The notes under the pieces: generated by a model
Told to the model about the DNA's origin: nothing
The model's database searches: none
Seen by the model: only the letters and a program-made list of their open reading frames with translations
Origin: Chryseobacterium oranimense
GTDB lineage: Bacteria; Bacteroidota; Bacteroidia; Flavobacteriales; Weeksellaceae
Assembly (NCBI RefSeq): GCF_900129755.1
Contig: NZ_FQWT01000001.1
Span: 1,178,001-1,242,000 of the forward strand
Direction of reading: 5' to 3'
Length of the DNA: 64,000 nt
Translations under genes and position numbers: made by a program
Part shown: piece by piece, positions 33,004 through 42,064 of the stretch
Layout: each line of letters opens with the position of its first letter
Numbering within the stretch: the first letter of the stretch is position 1

Positions 33004-34401
33004 TTAATCAACTTTATTTTTTGCAACTTGAGCCATTAGCTCTGCTTCTACTGCTACAGTATCCCCTACATATCCGTATCCCTGCATATGAACAATACCT
33101 CTTCTGATAGGCTCTATCAATTCAATTTTGAAAATCATAGTATCTCCCGGAACTACTTTTCTTTTGAATTTTACTTTATCAATTTTAATGAAATAGGTAG
33201 AATAATTTTCAGGATCCGGAACGCTAGCCAGTACCAGGATACCTCCTGTCTGTGCCAAAGCTTCTACCTGAAGTACTCCAGGCATTACAGGCTCTTTTGG
33301 GAAGTGGCCTACGAAGAAAGGCTCATTCATCGTTACGTTTTTCAAACCTACCACATGGGAATCTGAAAGCTCGAGAACTTTATCAATCAGTAAGAACGGA
33401 GGTCTGTGCGGCATAAGACGCATAATTCCGTTGATATCGAAAACTGGTTCTTTGGTAAGGTCGAAATCCGGTACATTTTTCTTTTTCTGAAGCTTCCACT
33501 GACGGTTCAGTTTTTTTGCAAACTGGGTATTTACAAAGTGACCCGGTTTATTGGCTATAACTTTTCCTTTTATCTTTACACCAGCCAATGCAAGGTCTCC
33601 AATCACATCGAGTAATTTGTGTCTTGCCGCTTCGTTAGGATAATTTAATGTAAGATTATCTAAAATACCGTTGGGTCTGATCGAAACATTGTCTTTCCCA
33701 AACGCTTTTTTCAGTTTTTCGGTAGTATCCGGAGTAAGGTCCTTATCTACATAAACGATAGCGTTAGAGATATCTCCACCTCTGATCAAGCCATGATCAA
33801 GAAGCATTTCCAGTTCATGCAGAAAGCTGAATGTTCTGGCAGAGGAGATTTCGTCTTTAAATTCTGAAATATTTTTAAGAGTGGCATTCTGTGTACCTAA
33901 TACTTTGGTTCCAAAATCCACCATGGTTGTTACTTCGTAAGTATCTGAAGGAATAATTGTAATTTCCGATCCTGAAGCCGGATCTGTGTAGCTCAGCACT
34001 TCTTTTATGACCAGGTATTCTCTGGCGACTCCCTGCTCTGCGATTCCCACACTTTCAATAGCTTCAACAAAAAACTTTGAAGATCCGTCTAAAATCGGGG
34101 GTTCAGAGGCATCCATTTCCAGGATGGCGTTATCGATATCACATCCTACCAACGCCGCCAACAGGTGTTCACAGGTAGTGATTTTTACGCCTAATTTCTC
34201 AAGTGTTGTTCCTCTTTCTGTAGCTACTACATAATTAACATCAGCTTCTACCTGAGGGTGTCCCTCTAGATCTGTTCTTACGAACACAAAACCTGTATTT
34301 TCTTTGGCAGGTTTGATGGTAAGTTTTACTTCTTTACCTGTATGAAGGCCAATTCCGGAAAGTGTTACTTCTTTCTGGAGTGTTTTTTGCATATCACTCA
34401 T
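33004..34401 (-). CDS. lpxC: Bifunctional LpxC deacetylase / FabZ dehydratase
   Basis: A 465-aa fusion typical of Bacteroidota. The N-terminal LpxC part (about 1-300) has the zinc-ligand CEHLLAAL and GHFVNTQF segments; it removes the acetyl group of UDP-3-O-acyl-GlcNAc, the committed lipid A step. The C-terminal FabZ part (about 320-465) has MPHRPPFLLIDKV and the catalytic GHFPKEPVMPGVLQVEALAQ helix, dehydrating 3-hydroxyacyl-ACP. The ATG at 34401 overlaps the lpxD stop by 8 bases; ATG at 34392 is an alternative. A longer frame to 34428 lies inside lpxD and is unlikely. Confidence 0.95.
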   Translation of the reverse strand: MSDMQKTLQKEVTLSGIGLHTGKEVKLTIKPAKENTGFVFVRTDLEGHPQVEADVNYVVATERGTTLEKLGVKITTCEHLLAALVGCDIDNAILEMDASEPPILDGSSKFFVEAIESVGIAEQGVAREYLVIKEVLSYTDPASGSEITIIPSDTYEVTTMVDFGTKVLGTQNATLKNISEFKDEISSARTFSFLHELEMLLDHGLIRGGDISNAIVYVDKDLTPDTTEKLKKAFGKDNVSIRPNGILDNLTLNYPNEAARHKLLDVIGDLALAGVKIKGKVIANKPGHFVNTQFAKKLNRQWKLQKKKNVPDFDLTKEPVFDINGIMRLMPHRPPFLLIDKVLELSDSHVVGLKNVTMNEPFFVGHFPKEPVMPGVLQVEALAQTGGILVLASVPDPENYSTYFIKIDKVKFKRKVVPGDTMIFKIELIEPIRRGIVHMQGYGYVGDTVAVEAELMAQVAKNKVD

Positions 34402-35425
34402 TAGTTTTATCTTTTGAGATATCCTCAAGATTATTTATTCTCTTTACAATTTCAGTAAAATTCCTGAAATGGACATAGTTTCTAAGATAGTCATTATAGC
34501 TTATCGCCGGGGATCCGTACAATGTTTCTTTGTCATTAACACTGGAGTTTACACCACTCTGGGCCTGGATTTTCACCTGATTACCAATTTTAATGTGGCC
34601 TACCACTCCTACCTGTCCGCCAATCTGGTTCCAGTCTCCTATTGTAGTAGATCCTGCAATTCCTGCCTGCGCTGCAATAACGTTGTTCTGTCCGATTTTC
34701 ACGTTATGAGCAATCTGGATCAGATTATCAATCTTTGTTCCTTTTCCGATAACGGTGGAACCGATGGTAGCTCTGTCGATGCTGCAATTGGAGCCAATCT
34801 CCACATCATCTTCAATAATTACGTTTCCTAGCTGAGGAATCTTCTTAAATCCTTCCGGAGTAGGCTGAAAACCGAACCCATCTCCTCCTACAACCGTATT
34901 AGAGTGAATCACGCAATTATCACCTATAATACAGTAATCGTAGATACGGGCTCCACTGTCAATTTTACAGTTTTTACCGATCTTAACTCCTTTACCGATG
35001 TATACATGCGGATAAATTTGTGAGCCTTCCCCGATTTTGGCTTTTTCCGAAACATAAGTAAATGCCCCTATATAGACCTTTTCACCAATCACAGCAGTAT
35101 CATGAATAGAAGAACCGGTTTCGATTCCCTCTTTTCTTCCCTGCATTTCCTGGTACAGATTCATTAAAACCTGGAAAGAAAGGTAAGCATCCTTTACAAC
35201 AATTAAGGTAGGATTATAATTAACTTTATCTATAAGTTTTTCCGAAACAATAATTACGGAGCATTTTGAGGTATTTAAAAAATGTGAAAATCGATCCTGT
35301 GCTATAAAAGAAAGATGTCCTGATTCACCATTTTCAATTGGTGAAACCCCTGTAATAACCGTGCTTTCGTCGCCTATTATCTGTCCGTTAATAAAACTTG
35401 CAATTTGCGAAGCTGTAAATTCCAT
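34394..35425 (-). CDS. lpxD: UDP-3-O-acylglucosamine N-acyltransferase
   Basis: A 343-aa LpxD adding the second acyl chain in lipid A synthesis. The N-terminal domain (EFTASQIASFINGQI... to about 100) binds the nucleotide sugar; hexapeptide repeats fill about 105-300, with the catalytic His in NLIQIAHNVKIGQNN (about 240-254). The ATG at 35425 is chosen because the upstream TTG start (35434) lies inside the promoter box. It is the first gene of the lpxD, lpxC-fabZ, lpxA, unknown, efp run. Confidence 0.95.
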   Translation of the reverse strand: MEFTASQIASFINGQIIGDESTVITGVSPIENGESGHLSFIAQDRFSHFLNTSKCSVIIVSEKLIDKVNYNPTLIVVKDAYLSFQVLMNLYQEMQGRKEGIETGSSIHDTAVIGEKVYIGAFTYVSEKAKIGEGSQIYPHVYIGKGVKIGKNCKIDSGARIYDYCIIGDNCVIHSNTVVGGDGFGFQPTPEGFKKIPQLGNVIIEDDVEIGSNCSIDRATIGSTVIGKGTKIDNLIQIAHNVKIGQNNVIAAQAGIAGSTTIGDWNQIGGQVGVVGHIKIGNQVKIQAQSGVNSSVNDKETLYGSPAISYNDYLRNYVHFRNFTEIVKRINNLEDISKDKTNE

Positions 35426-35431
35426 ATTCTG

Positions 35432-35460
35432 CAAAGATAAGAAATTCTATAATTCGCAAA
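35432..35460 (-). promoter_or_regulatory. Promoter abutting lpxD start
   Basis: TTTG (35460-35457), 17 bases, exact TATCTTTG (35439-35432), then 6 bases to the ATG at 35425. It predicts a leaderless or nearly leaderless mRNA. Confidence 0.65.
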
Positions 35461-35497
35461 CATTTTTTGATTTTCGGAACGTGAATTTTAAGATTAT

Positions 35498-36724
35498 TTA
35501 AGATATTATCTTGGAAATATCCCTTGGAAAGGTAAGAATATACCTTGCCGTCTTGTGTACCATAAGCCCGGATAACAGCTGGTCCTGCGACTCTTCCAGC
35601 CTGATTTTTTTGCCATTTTTCTGAAGGAGATAAATAGGCTGCTTTTTGGTATCATAGGGCAGCAATTTTCTTTTAATCTCATGTACAAGCTCTTTTCCAT
35701 TATCGATTCCGAAAAATTCATTGGTTTTTTTTACTTTTTCCTCAATAAATTTTCGCTTAAAAGGATGGGTTGAAATGACCGTTTTCGGGAGGTTTCTCTG
35801 GATCACACATCTGCACCAATAGGAAAGAATAAAGTCTTCAGAATCCTGCCATGATTTCATCGCATGAATTATATCATTGTCGTCAAGTTGTGTAAATCTG
35901 TAAATATCTTCATCGGTCGCTGAACTTTTCCCACGGTTCAGGAAGTATTTCAGGTTTTCTCCCGCAGGCAGATCCATCCCTTCAGAAATCAGGTATTTTG
36001 CTCTTTCCAGGATTTTAACCAGAAGAAATTCTGCCAGTGCCGAAGTTTTATGATAATACACCTGCCAGTACATGAACATTCTGGCGGTCAGGAAATTTTC
36101 AATGGAATATACTCCTTTGGCATCGATAACCAATTCGCCTTCACTGCAAACATTCATCATGGAAATGATCCGCTGTGTATTGATATTCCCTTCCGAGACA
36201 CCGGTAAAAAAGCTGTCTCTGTTCAGGTAATCAAGCCTGTCTACATCAAGCTGGGAAGAGATAAGCTGGTTGAAAAATTTCCTGTGGTATTTTCCCTGAA
36301 ACATTTCAATAGCTACGGAAAGCTGTCCATCAAATTCCTCATTTAATTTATTCATCAGCAATAGGGAAAGCTTTTCATGGTGCCAGTCGTCCATCAGCAT
36401 ATTTTCCAATGCATGGGAAAATGGCCCATGCCCAATATCGTGCATCAGGATGGCAAGCATTGCTCCTTTTTCTTCTTCCTCTGTAATTTTTACTCCTTTC
36501 TGACGTAAGGTTTCCAATGCCGTAAACATCAGGTGCATCGCTCCCAGTGCATGATGGAACCTTGTATGGGTAGCTCCCGGGAAAATAAGATTCAGAAGAC
36601 CGGTTTGCCCTATCCTCCGCAATCTTTGAAAGTAAGGATGTTCGATAACGTCAAATAAAATTTCATGTGGGATCCTGATGAAACCATGAACGGGATCGTT
36701 GATGATCTTTAGCTTATTCTGCAT
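35498..36724 (-). CDS. HD-domain phosphohydrolase (SAMHD1/dGTPase-like)
   Basis: A 408-aa cytoplasmic protein. Family marks: NDPVHGFI at the N-terminus, RLRRIGQTG, TRFHHALG (first metal His), HDIGHGPFSHALE (HD pair) and DVDRLDYLNRDSFFTG (final metal Asp). These place it with the YpbG/SAMHD1-type dNTP triphosphohydrolases, which hydrolyse dNTPs to nucleosides. Allosteric behaviour is unknown. It stands alone upstream of lpxD, with its own promoter. Confidence 0.9.
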   Translation of the reverse strand: MQNKLKIINDPVHGFIRIPHEILFDVIEHPYFQRLRRIGQTGLLNLIFPGATHTRFHHALGAMHLMFTALETLRQKGVKITEEEEKGAMLAILMHDIGHGPFSHALENMLMDDWHHEKLSLLLMNKLNEEFDGQLSVAIEMFQGKYHRKFFNQLISSQLDVDRLDYLNRDSFFTGVSEGNINTQRIISMMNVCSEGELVIDAKGVYSIENFLTARMFMYWQVYYHKTSALAEFLLVKILERAKYLISEGMDLPAGENLKYFLNRGKSSATDEDIYRFTQLDDNDIIHAMKSWQDSEDFILSYWCRCVIQRNLPKTVISTHPFKRKFIEEKVKKTNEFFGIDNGKELVHEIKRKLLPYDTKKQPIYLLQKNGKKIRLEESQDQLLSGLMVHKTARYILTFPRDISKIIS

Positions 36725-36746
36725 TGAAACGTCGATATTTAGTAAA

Positions 36747-36754
36747 CAAAGTTA
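36747..36754 (-). promoter_or_regulatory. -7 box (TAACTTTG) of HD gene
   Basis: An exact TAnnTTTG, 22 bases before the ATG; no clear -33 element. Confidence 0.45.
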
Positions 36755-36907
36755 GGGATTTTAAATTGTAAGCGTCATTAAATTGGTGTTAAAGAATGCC
36801 TGCCCGCTAAAAGAGATAAAATTTTTCTGATGAATCTATGTTTTATTTTTAAACAAAGATTGTAAGGATTTGCACAGATGTTTTCTGCATATTCTGTTTT
36901 AAAAATA

Positions 36908-36915
36908 TATCTTTG
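36908..36915 (+). promoter_or_regulatory. -7 box (TATCTTTG) of S41 peptidase gene
   Basis: An exact TAnnTTTG, 25 bases before the ATG at 36941. Confidence 0.45.
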
Positions 36916-36940
36916 AGCTATTAATAACTCTTCATTTTAA

Positions 36941-38584
36941 ATGAGAAAAGTTTCTCTTTTTATTTTACTTTTTTTCAGTTTACTTTTTTCCGCCCAGACT
37001 CTATCAGAAGTACAAAAGCTTGAATCATTGTGCAGGGTGTGGGGATTTTTGAAATATTACCATCCTCATGTGGCCAAAGGTAATTTTGATTGGGACCAGC
37101 AGCTTTTTCAAAAGATTGAGGAGCTTGAAAACATTCAAGATAAAAGCCAGCTGAACGAATTATATTCCCAATGGATCATCAGTCTTGGAAAAGTGGAAGA
37201 ATGTAAAAAATGTCTGAAAGAAGATAAAGCAAAAGTATATTTTCTGAGAAACTTTGATCCTGGCTGGATGGGTAATGAACAAATATTCAGTAAAACAGTC
37301 ACCGAACAGCTCTTATTTATCCAGAACAACAGAAATTTAGGAAGCAGCCATTATTTCGGAAGAGGCGGAAAAAAGGTTTTCTTCAGGAATGAAAATTCAT
37401 ACGGTTCAAAATTCATTTCAAAAAAAATTGGACTTTTGGAACTTTTCAGATACTGGAATCTGGTAGAATATTTCTTTCCGTATAAATATCTTACTGATGA
37501 GAACTGGAATGATGTATTAACGGAAATGATTCCCAAATTCCTCAGCATTGATAATGATGAAAGCTATCATCTCAACCTTGCGGAACTGGTCACAAAAACT
37601 GATGATTCTCATGCCTTTTTATACTCGCCCCTGATCAATGCCAACCAATACGGAAGAAGAAAGGTTCCGGTAGAATATCTCTATGCGGAAGGAAAGCTGG
37701 TTGTAACAAAGATCAGAAAAAATAAATTCAATGAAGAAACACCCTTGAAAACCGGTGACATTATTTATGATGTGAATGGAAGGACAATTCCTCAGCTGGT
37801 CAACAATTTTGCCCGATATGTTCCTGCTTCCAATTCCTGGGGTAAGATCACAAAAGTGAAAAACCTTTTCCTGTTCAGCAATAATGATTCTATTTCCCTT
37901 AAAATAGAGCGTGACGGACAAAATCTGGCTGTGACTGCAAAAACCTATCTCCTTACGGATATTACAGGAGAAAAGCCGGCGATTCAGCAGAAGTGGAAAT
38001 TTTTAGATACGGATAAAAAGATTGGCTACGTTAATATGGGGATTCTTGAAAAAAGTGATGTGGATGATATGTATAAGGACCTAAAATTTTCAGCATCCAT
38101 CATTTTTGATCTCAGAAATTACCCGAAACAGACCATTTTTCCTTTGAGCAGGCTGATTCTTCCTGAAAAAACAATTTATTATCAATTTAATTTTCCCGAG
38201 ACGGATTATTTGAGTAAATTTTATAGCTTAAAAAACAGCATCGGCAGAAAGAATCCGGATTACTATAAAGGAAATGTTATCGTACTGGTAGACGAGAGTA
38301 CACAGAGCCAGGCAGAAACAACAACGATGATGTTTAAGCAGCATCCGAAAGCCAAAGTAATCGGAAGCAATACTTCAGGGGCCAACGGAGATGTTATCCG
38401 GTTTAAAATTGCCGGTCTGGATACGTGCTTTACAGGGCTCGGTGCCTATTATCCGGACGGAAAGGAAACGCAGAGGATCGGAATTATCCCGGATATTATT
38501 GTAAAACCCACTGTGAAGGGTATACACAACAAAAAAGACGAAGTTCTGGAAAGAGCTTTAGACTATATAAAGACCGGTTTTTAA
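36941..38584 (+). CDS. S41 family secreted peptidase
   Basis: A 547-aa exported protein (signal peptide about 1-19, ending SAQ). Residues about 22-220 are a helical N-terminal region; about 240-335 resembles a PDZ domain (KTGDIIYDVNGR); about 355-540 is the tail-specific protease domain with the nucleophile segment DESTQSQAE (Ser456 likely) and a GSNTSGANG loop. It should be a periplasmic serine peptidase acting on exposed C-termini. The classical C-terminal-processing SAS motif is altered to SQAE, as in the Bacteroidota subgroup. It is 132 bases upstream of porX. Confidence 0.88.
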   Translation: MRKVSLFILLFFSLLFSAQTLSEVQKLESLCRVWGFLKYYHPHVAKGNFDWDQQLFQKIEELENIQDKSQLNELYSQWIISLGKVEECKKCLKEDKAKVYFLRNFDPGWMGNEQIFSKTVTEQLLFIQNNRNLGSSHYFGRGGKKVFFRNENSYGSKFISKKIGLLELFRYWNLVEYFFPYKYLTDENWNDVLTEMIPKFLSIDNDESYHLNLAELVTKTDDSHAFLYSPLINANQYGRRKVPVEYLYAEGKLVVTKIRKNKFNEETPLKTGDIIYDVNGRTIPQLVNNFARYVPASNSWGKITKVKNLFLFSNNDSISLKIERDGQNLAVTAKTYLLTDITGEKPAIQQKWKFLDTDKKIGYVNMGILEKSDVDDMYKDLKFSASIIFDLRNYPKQTIFPLSRLILPEKTIYYQFNFPETDYLSKFYSLKNSIGRKNPDYYKGNVIVLVDESTQSQAETTTMMFKQHPKAKVIGSNTSGANGDVIRFKIAGLDTCFTGLGAYYPDGKETQRIGIIPDIIVKPTVKGIHNKKDEVLERALDYIKTGF

Positions 38585-38716
38585 AGAAATTGAATATCAG
38601 TAATAATGAACAGGGTTTCATTTAACTAATATTTAACTTTTAGCCTCTCTAATTTGTGAGAAATTAAAAGGAATTGGTCAACATTTTGATGCAATAACCA
38701 TGTAAAAAAATAAATT

Positions 38717-40261
38717 ATGTCGGAAAAGATATTATGGATAGATGATGAAATAGATTTACTCAAACCCCATATCGTATTCTTAGAAAAAAAAGGTTATCAG
38801 GTAACCCCTGTTAACAATGTGAATGAAGCTCTGGAACTAATGGATTCGGAGAAGTTTGCATTAACGCTTATTGATGAAAATATGCCCGGTATTTCGGGGC
38901 TGGAAGCCATTCCCATGATCAAAGAGAAAGATAACTCTTTAAAGATCGTGATGGTAACAAAAAGTGAGGAGGAACATATTATGGAAGAAGCTATCGGATC
39001 ACAGATTGCGGACTACATTCTAAAACCTGTAAATCCTAACCAGATTTTATTATCGTTAAAGAAGAATCTACAGGAGGATAATCTTGTGGAGCAGAAAACA
39101 ATACTCCAGTACCAGCAGGAATTCAGAAACCTGTCTATGGAGCTTTCCTATATCAGAACTTACCAGGAATGGGCGGAATATTATAAGAAGATATTAAGCT
39201 GGGAGATTAAATTTGATAAGGTGGAGGATAATGAATTTTCCGATCTTCTGCAGTCACAGAAAGAGGAAGCAAATATTCAGTTTGCCAAATTCATTGAAAA
39301 AAATTACGAAGGCTGGCTTACCGACTCCGATAAGCCTCTAATGAGCCACACACTTTTTAAAGAAAAGGTAAAACCGGAAGTAGAGAAAGAAAAAGTTCTT
39401 CTTCTTATGGTAGATAATCTGCGTTTTGACCAATGGAAAGTTATTGAGCCGTTATTTACAAAATACTACAATAAAATTTCAGAAGATTACTATTACAGTA
39501 TCCTTCCTACCGCTACGCAGTATGCAAGAAACTCTTTCTTTGCAGGACTGATGCCGTCTGAAATCGAGAAACGTTTTCCTGATAAATGGTTCAATGATAA
39601 TGAAGAGGGAAATAAAAATGAATTTGAGCGTGATTTCCTGGAAGACCAGATGAAAAGAATAGGCCTGGGATCTAAATCCATGAAATACCTTAAAGTTTTG
39701 AATGCTGATTTTGAACGAAAAATCTATGATGACTTCAACCAGCATAAAAATAATGACCTTTTGGTTATTGTTTACAACTTTATCGATATCCTTTCGCATG
39801 CCAAAACAGATAATCATATTGTAGACCAGCTGATCCGTGATGATAAAACGTTCAGATCTCTCACGCTTAACTGGTTTGAGAATTCATCATTACTGAAGAT
39901 CATTAAAGCAGCAGCAGAAAACGGTTATAAGCTCGTAATTACCACGGATCACGGAACAGTTTATGTTAAAAAACCGAGCAAAGTGGTTGGTGACCGCGAA
40001 ACTTCCACCAACATCCGTTATAAAACCGGAAAGAGCTTAACCTATGATGACAGCGATGTATGGGCTGTTACCAATCCTGAAAAGCTGTTCCTGCCCAAAG
40101 GAAACCTAAGCTCGAAATACATTTTTGCAAAAAATAATATTTTCCTGGCTTATCCTAAGAATTACAATCACTTTGTGAATTACTATAAAGAGACCTACCA
40201 GCATGGAGGAATTTCACTGGAAGAATGTATTATTCCTATCAGTATTTTAGAACCCAAGTAG
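38717..40261 (+). CDS. porX: PorX: T9SS response regulator with PglZ domain
   Basis: A 514-aa protein. Residues 1-120 are a CheY-like receiver: acidic pair Asp9/Asp10, phospho-acceptor Asp53 in LIDENMPG, Thr81 and Lys103 in ILKP. A helical linker (about 120-205) leads to a PglZ domain of the alkaline-phosphatase superfamily (about 210-510) with LLMVDNLRFDQW, STN near the metal site, ITTDHGT and a final HGGISLEE. This fusion defines PorX, which with kinase PorY and SigP controls type IX secretion genes; it also hydrolyses oligonucleotides in studied homologues. PorY is not in this window. Confidence 0.95.
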   Translation: MSEKILWIDDEIDLLKPHIVFLEKKGYQVTPVNNVNEALELMDSEKFALTLIDENMPGISGLEAIPMIKEKDNSLKIVMVTKSEEEHIMEEAIGSQIADYILKPVNPNQILLSLKKNLQEDNLVEQKTILQYQQEFRNLSMELSYIRTYQEWAEYYKKILSWEIKFDKVEDNEFSDLLQSQKEEANIQFAKFIEKNYEGWLTDSDKPLMSHTLFKEKVKPEVEKEKVLLLMVDNLRFDQWKVIEPLFTKYYNKISEDYYYSILPTATQYARNSFFAGLMPSEIEKRFPDKWFNDNEEGNKNEFERDFLEDQMKRIGLGSKSMKYLKVLNADFERKIYDDFNQHKNNDLLVIVYNFIDILSHAKTDNHIVDQLIRDDKTFRSLTLNWFENSSLLKIIKAAAENGYKLVITTDHGTVYVKKPSKVVGDRETSTNIRYKTGKSLTYDDSDVWAVTNPEKLFLPKGNLSSKYIFAKNNIFLAYPKNYNHFVNYYKETYQHGGISLEECIIPISILEPK

Positions 40262-40295
40262 TTTTTTTCATAGTTTATTTAAAATTTTGGGTTTA

Positions 40296-40335
40296 AGGCG
40301 GCAAAAATCGAATGATTTTTGCCGCCTCTTTTTTT
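40296..40335 (+). terminator. Terminator after porX
   Basis: A 14-bp stem (AGGCGGCAAAAATC and complement), GAAT loop, then CTTTTTTT. Confidence 0.95.
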
Positions 40336-40383
40336 CAACTCCTTTTAATAGTCTTGAAGAGTTCATATCTTAGCAAAAAAACA

Positions 40384-40676
40384 ATGTTTATTATTTCACT
40401 GACCTATAAAACCTCTCTGGAAAATGTAGAACGTTTTATTCCGGAGCACAACGATTTTCTTGAAAAATATTACCGTTCCGGAAATTTCATTGCTTCCGGC
40501 AGAAAAGAACCAAGAACAGAGGAATCATACTAGCAAATGTCCATTCTAAAAATGAAGTTGAAGAGATCATTAAAGAAGACCCCTTTTATATTCATCAGGT
40601 AGCAGATTATGATATTACAGAGTTTTTCCCCACAAAATATAACGAACACTTTAAATTTTTCATCAAAAACCCATGA
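40384..40676 (+). pseudogene. YciI family protein, disrupted by a -1 frameshift
   Basis: ATG 40384 opens MFIISLTYKT... through SGRKEPRT, a YciI-like dimeric alpha-beta-barrel start. At about 40519-40520 one base is missing: the frame then meets a stop at 40531, while the next frame continues GIILANVHSKNEVEEII... to a TGA at 40674-40676. Restoring one base gives about 97 aa, the normal YciI length. The reconstructed stop overlaps the xth ATG as ATGA, which shows the intact gene was coupled to xth. It is either a real inactivation, a programmed shift, or a sequencing error. Confidence 0.85.
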
Positions 40677-41437
40677 AGTTAATCACGTACAACGTTAACG
40701 GAATCAGAGCTGCCTTTACAAAGGATTTCCTGGGCTGGCTGAAGATTGCTGATCCGGATATTATCTGTATTCAGGAAAGTAAAGCCGGTAACGATCAGAT
40801 AGACATTGAAAGCCTCGAAAAAATCGGTTATCACAGCTATTGGCATTCTGCAGTAAGAAAAGGCTACAGCGGTGTCGGAATTGCGTCAAAAATCAAACCT
40901 AATCATATCGAATACGGATGTGGAATTGAAAGCTATGATAATGAAGGCAGAATCATCCGTGCAGATTTTGACGAATACTCTGTCATTTCGGTTTATGTTC
41001 CTTCTGCCAGCAATATCGATAGGTTAGAATTCAAAATGCAGTTCTGCCATGATTTCCTGGCTTATATAAAAGAGCTTAGAAAAACGATCCCTAACCTTGT
41101 TATTTCGGGAGATTTTAATATTTGTCATCAGGCAATTGATATTCATGATCCGGTCCGTTTAAAGAACGTTTCCGGCTTTCTACCGATGGAAAGGGAATGG
41201 ATGACTAATTTCATTGAAGAATGCGAGCTGATCGACAGTTTCCGTTTTTTCAATAGCGAACCTGATAATTATACCTGGTGGAGCTACAGGCAAAATTCCA
41301 GAGCTAAAAACAAGGGCTGGAGACTTGATTATAATTTTGCTACCTATACCTTAAAAGATAAGCTTTCAAGAGCCGTTATATTAAAGGAAGCCGTACATTC
41401 AGACCATTGTCCTGCTTTATTGGAATTAAATGTCTAA
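40673..41437 (+). CDS. xth: Exodeoxyribonuclease III
   Basis: A 254-aa AP endonuclease/3'-5' exonuclease of base-excision repair. The exonuclease-endonuclease-phosphatase core is complete: NVNGIRAA, CIQESKA (metal Glu), SVYVPSA, ISGDFNICH (catalytic Asp-x-Asn), and the final SDHCPALLEL (catalytic His). It starts inside the stop of the disrupted YciI gene, so its translation may suffer from that frameshift. A bidirectional terminator follows. Confidence 0.95.
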   Translation: MKLITYNVNGIRAAFTKDFLGWLKIADPDIICIQESKAGNDQIDIESLEKIGYHSYWHSAVRKGYSGVGIASKIKPNHIEYGCGIESYDNEGRIIRADFDEYSVISVYVPSASNIDRLEFKMQFCHDFLAYIKELRKTIPNLVISGDFNICHQAIDIHDPVRLKNVSGFLPMEREWMTNFIEECELIDSFRFFNSEPDNYTWWSYRQNSRAKNKGWRLDYNFATYTLKDKLSRAVILKEAVHSDHCPALLELNV

Positions 41438-41453
41438 ATGACTATATAAAAGT

Positions 41454-41482
41454 AAAAGCCAGCTGAATCAGCTGGCTTTTTA
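41454..41482. terminator. Bidirectional terminator between xth and rlpA-like gene
   Basis: AAAAGCCAGCTG, a 3-base loop, CAGCTGGCTTTT; A and T tracts on both ends, between convergent genes. Confidence 0.9.
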
Positions 41483-41498
41483 AATTTAAATCATAAAT

Positions 41499-41870
41499 TT
41501 AGTCGACAATTTCATATTCAACCGGAATGGTACCACGACTGGTATCCCCGATTTCATCGAACGCAGCTTTAGAAATATCTAATGCTCTTGATGCATGGAA
41601 AGGTCCTCTATCATTAATCTTCACTATCACCTGTTTTCCATTGTTCAGATTGGTAACTCTAATATTAGTTCCAAACGGAAGCGTTCTGTTTGCAGCAGTA
41701 AACTTTGAATTACTAAAGATTTCTCCGCTTGCTGTTTTTCTACCGTTAAATTTATCGTGGTAGTACGATGCATAACTTGTTTTCTTCGCATCTAAGGTGT
41801 TACCTGTAAAAGAATAAACACCTAGGGTTGAAATCATCATTATGATTACGAGAATGAATCTTTTCATCAT
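41499..41870 (-). CDS. RlpA-like septal ring lytic transglycosylase family protein
   Basis: A 123-aa exported protein: signal peptide about 1-20, then a double-psi beta-barrel (SYASYYHDKFNGRKTASGE, then FTAANRTLPFGT, VKINDRGPF, and ALDISKAAFD). The family's acidic catalytic residue pattern near DRGPF is kept. RlpA cleaves peptide-free glycan strands at the septum; this short form lacks a SPOR domain, so septal targeting would need another route. Confidence 0.88.
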   Translation of the reverse strand: MMKRFILVIIMMISTLGVYSFTGNTLDAKKTSYASYYHDKFNGRKTASGEIFSNSKFTAANRTLPFGTNIRVTNLNNGKQVIVKINDRGPFHASRALDISKAAFDEIGDTSRGTIPVEYEIVD

Positions 41871-41896
41871 CTTGAATTTTATTGGTTTTGACGGAG

Positions 41897-41904
41897 CAAA
41901 AGTA
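41897..41904 (-). promoter_or_regulatory. -7 box (TACTTTTG) of RlpA-like gene
   Basis: An exact TAnnTTTG, 26 bases before the start codon. Confidence 0.45.
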
Positions 41905-41934
41905 TAAGGAATGTTGTAAAGTCCCTACTCCATA

Positions 41935-42037
41935 TGTTAAAAACCGTTAACGAAAAGTAAATAATATGTTAATAAGTCTTGTAACTGCCTATTATCAGGG
42001 GTTTTAAATACCACTGTTAAAAAACGTTAAAAAAAAC
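41935..42037. repeat. Direct repeat TGTTAAAAA(C/A)CGTTAA in the 41871-42438 gap
   Basis: Unit 1 at 41935-41957 and unit 2 at 42015-42037 share TGTTAAAAAnCGTTAA plus an A-rich tail. They lie just upstream of the rlpA-like promoter; an operator pair or a decayed repeat are both possible. The 568-base gap as a whole is very AT-rich and has no convincing ORF. Confidence 0.55.
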
Positions 42038-42041
42038 ACTT

Positions 42042-42064
42042 AAAAGTTAACATATTTAACTTTT
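42042..42064. repeat. AAAAGTTAA/TTAACTTTT palindrome
   Basis: 9-base arms with a 5-base spacer, right after the direct repeats; it could be an operator or weak terminator. Confidence 0.45.

Noticed and set aside
35498..36724. SAMHD1-like HD protein as an anti-phage dNTPase
   Set aside because: It is a common housekeeping family, single gene beside lipid A genes, with no defence neighbours.
38717..40261. PglZ domain as part of a BREX-type phage defence system
   Set aside because: The PglZ domain is fused to a receiver domain, the known PorX architecture of type IX secretion control; no other BREX genes are nearby.
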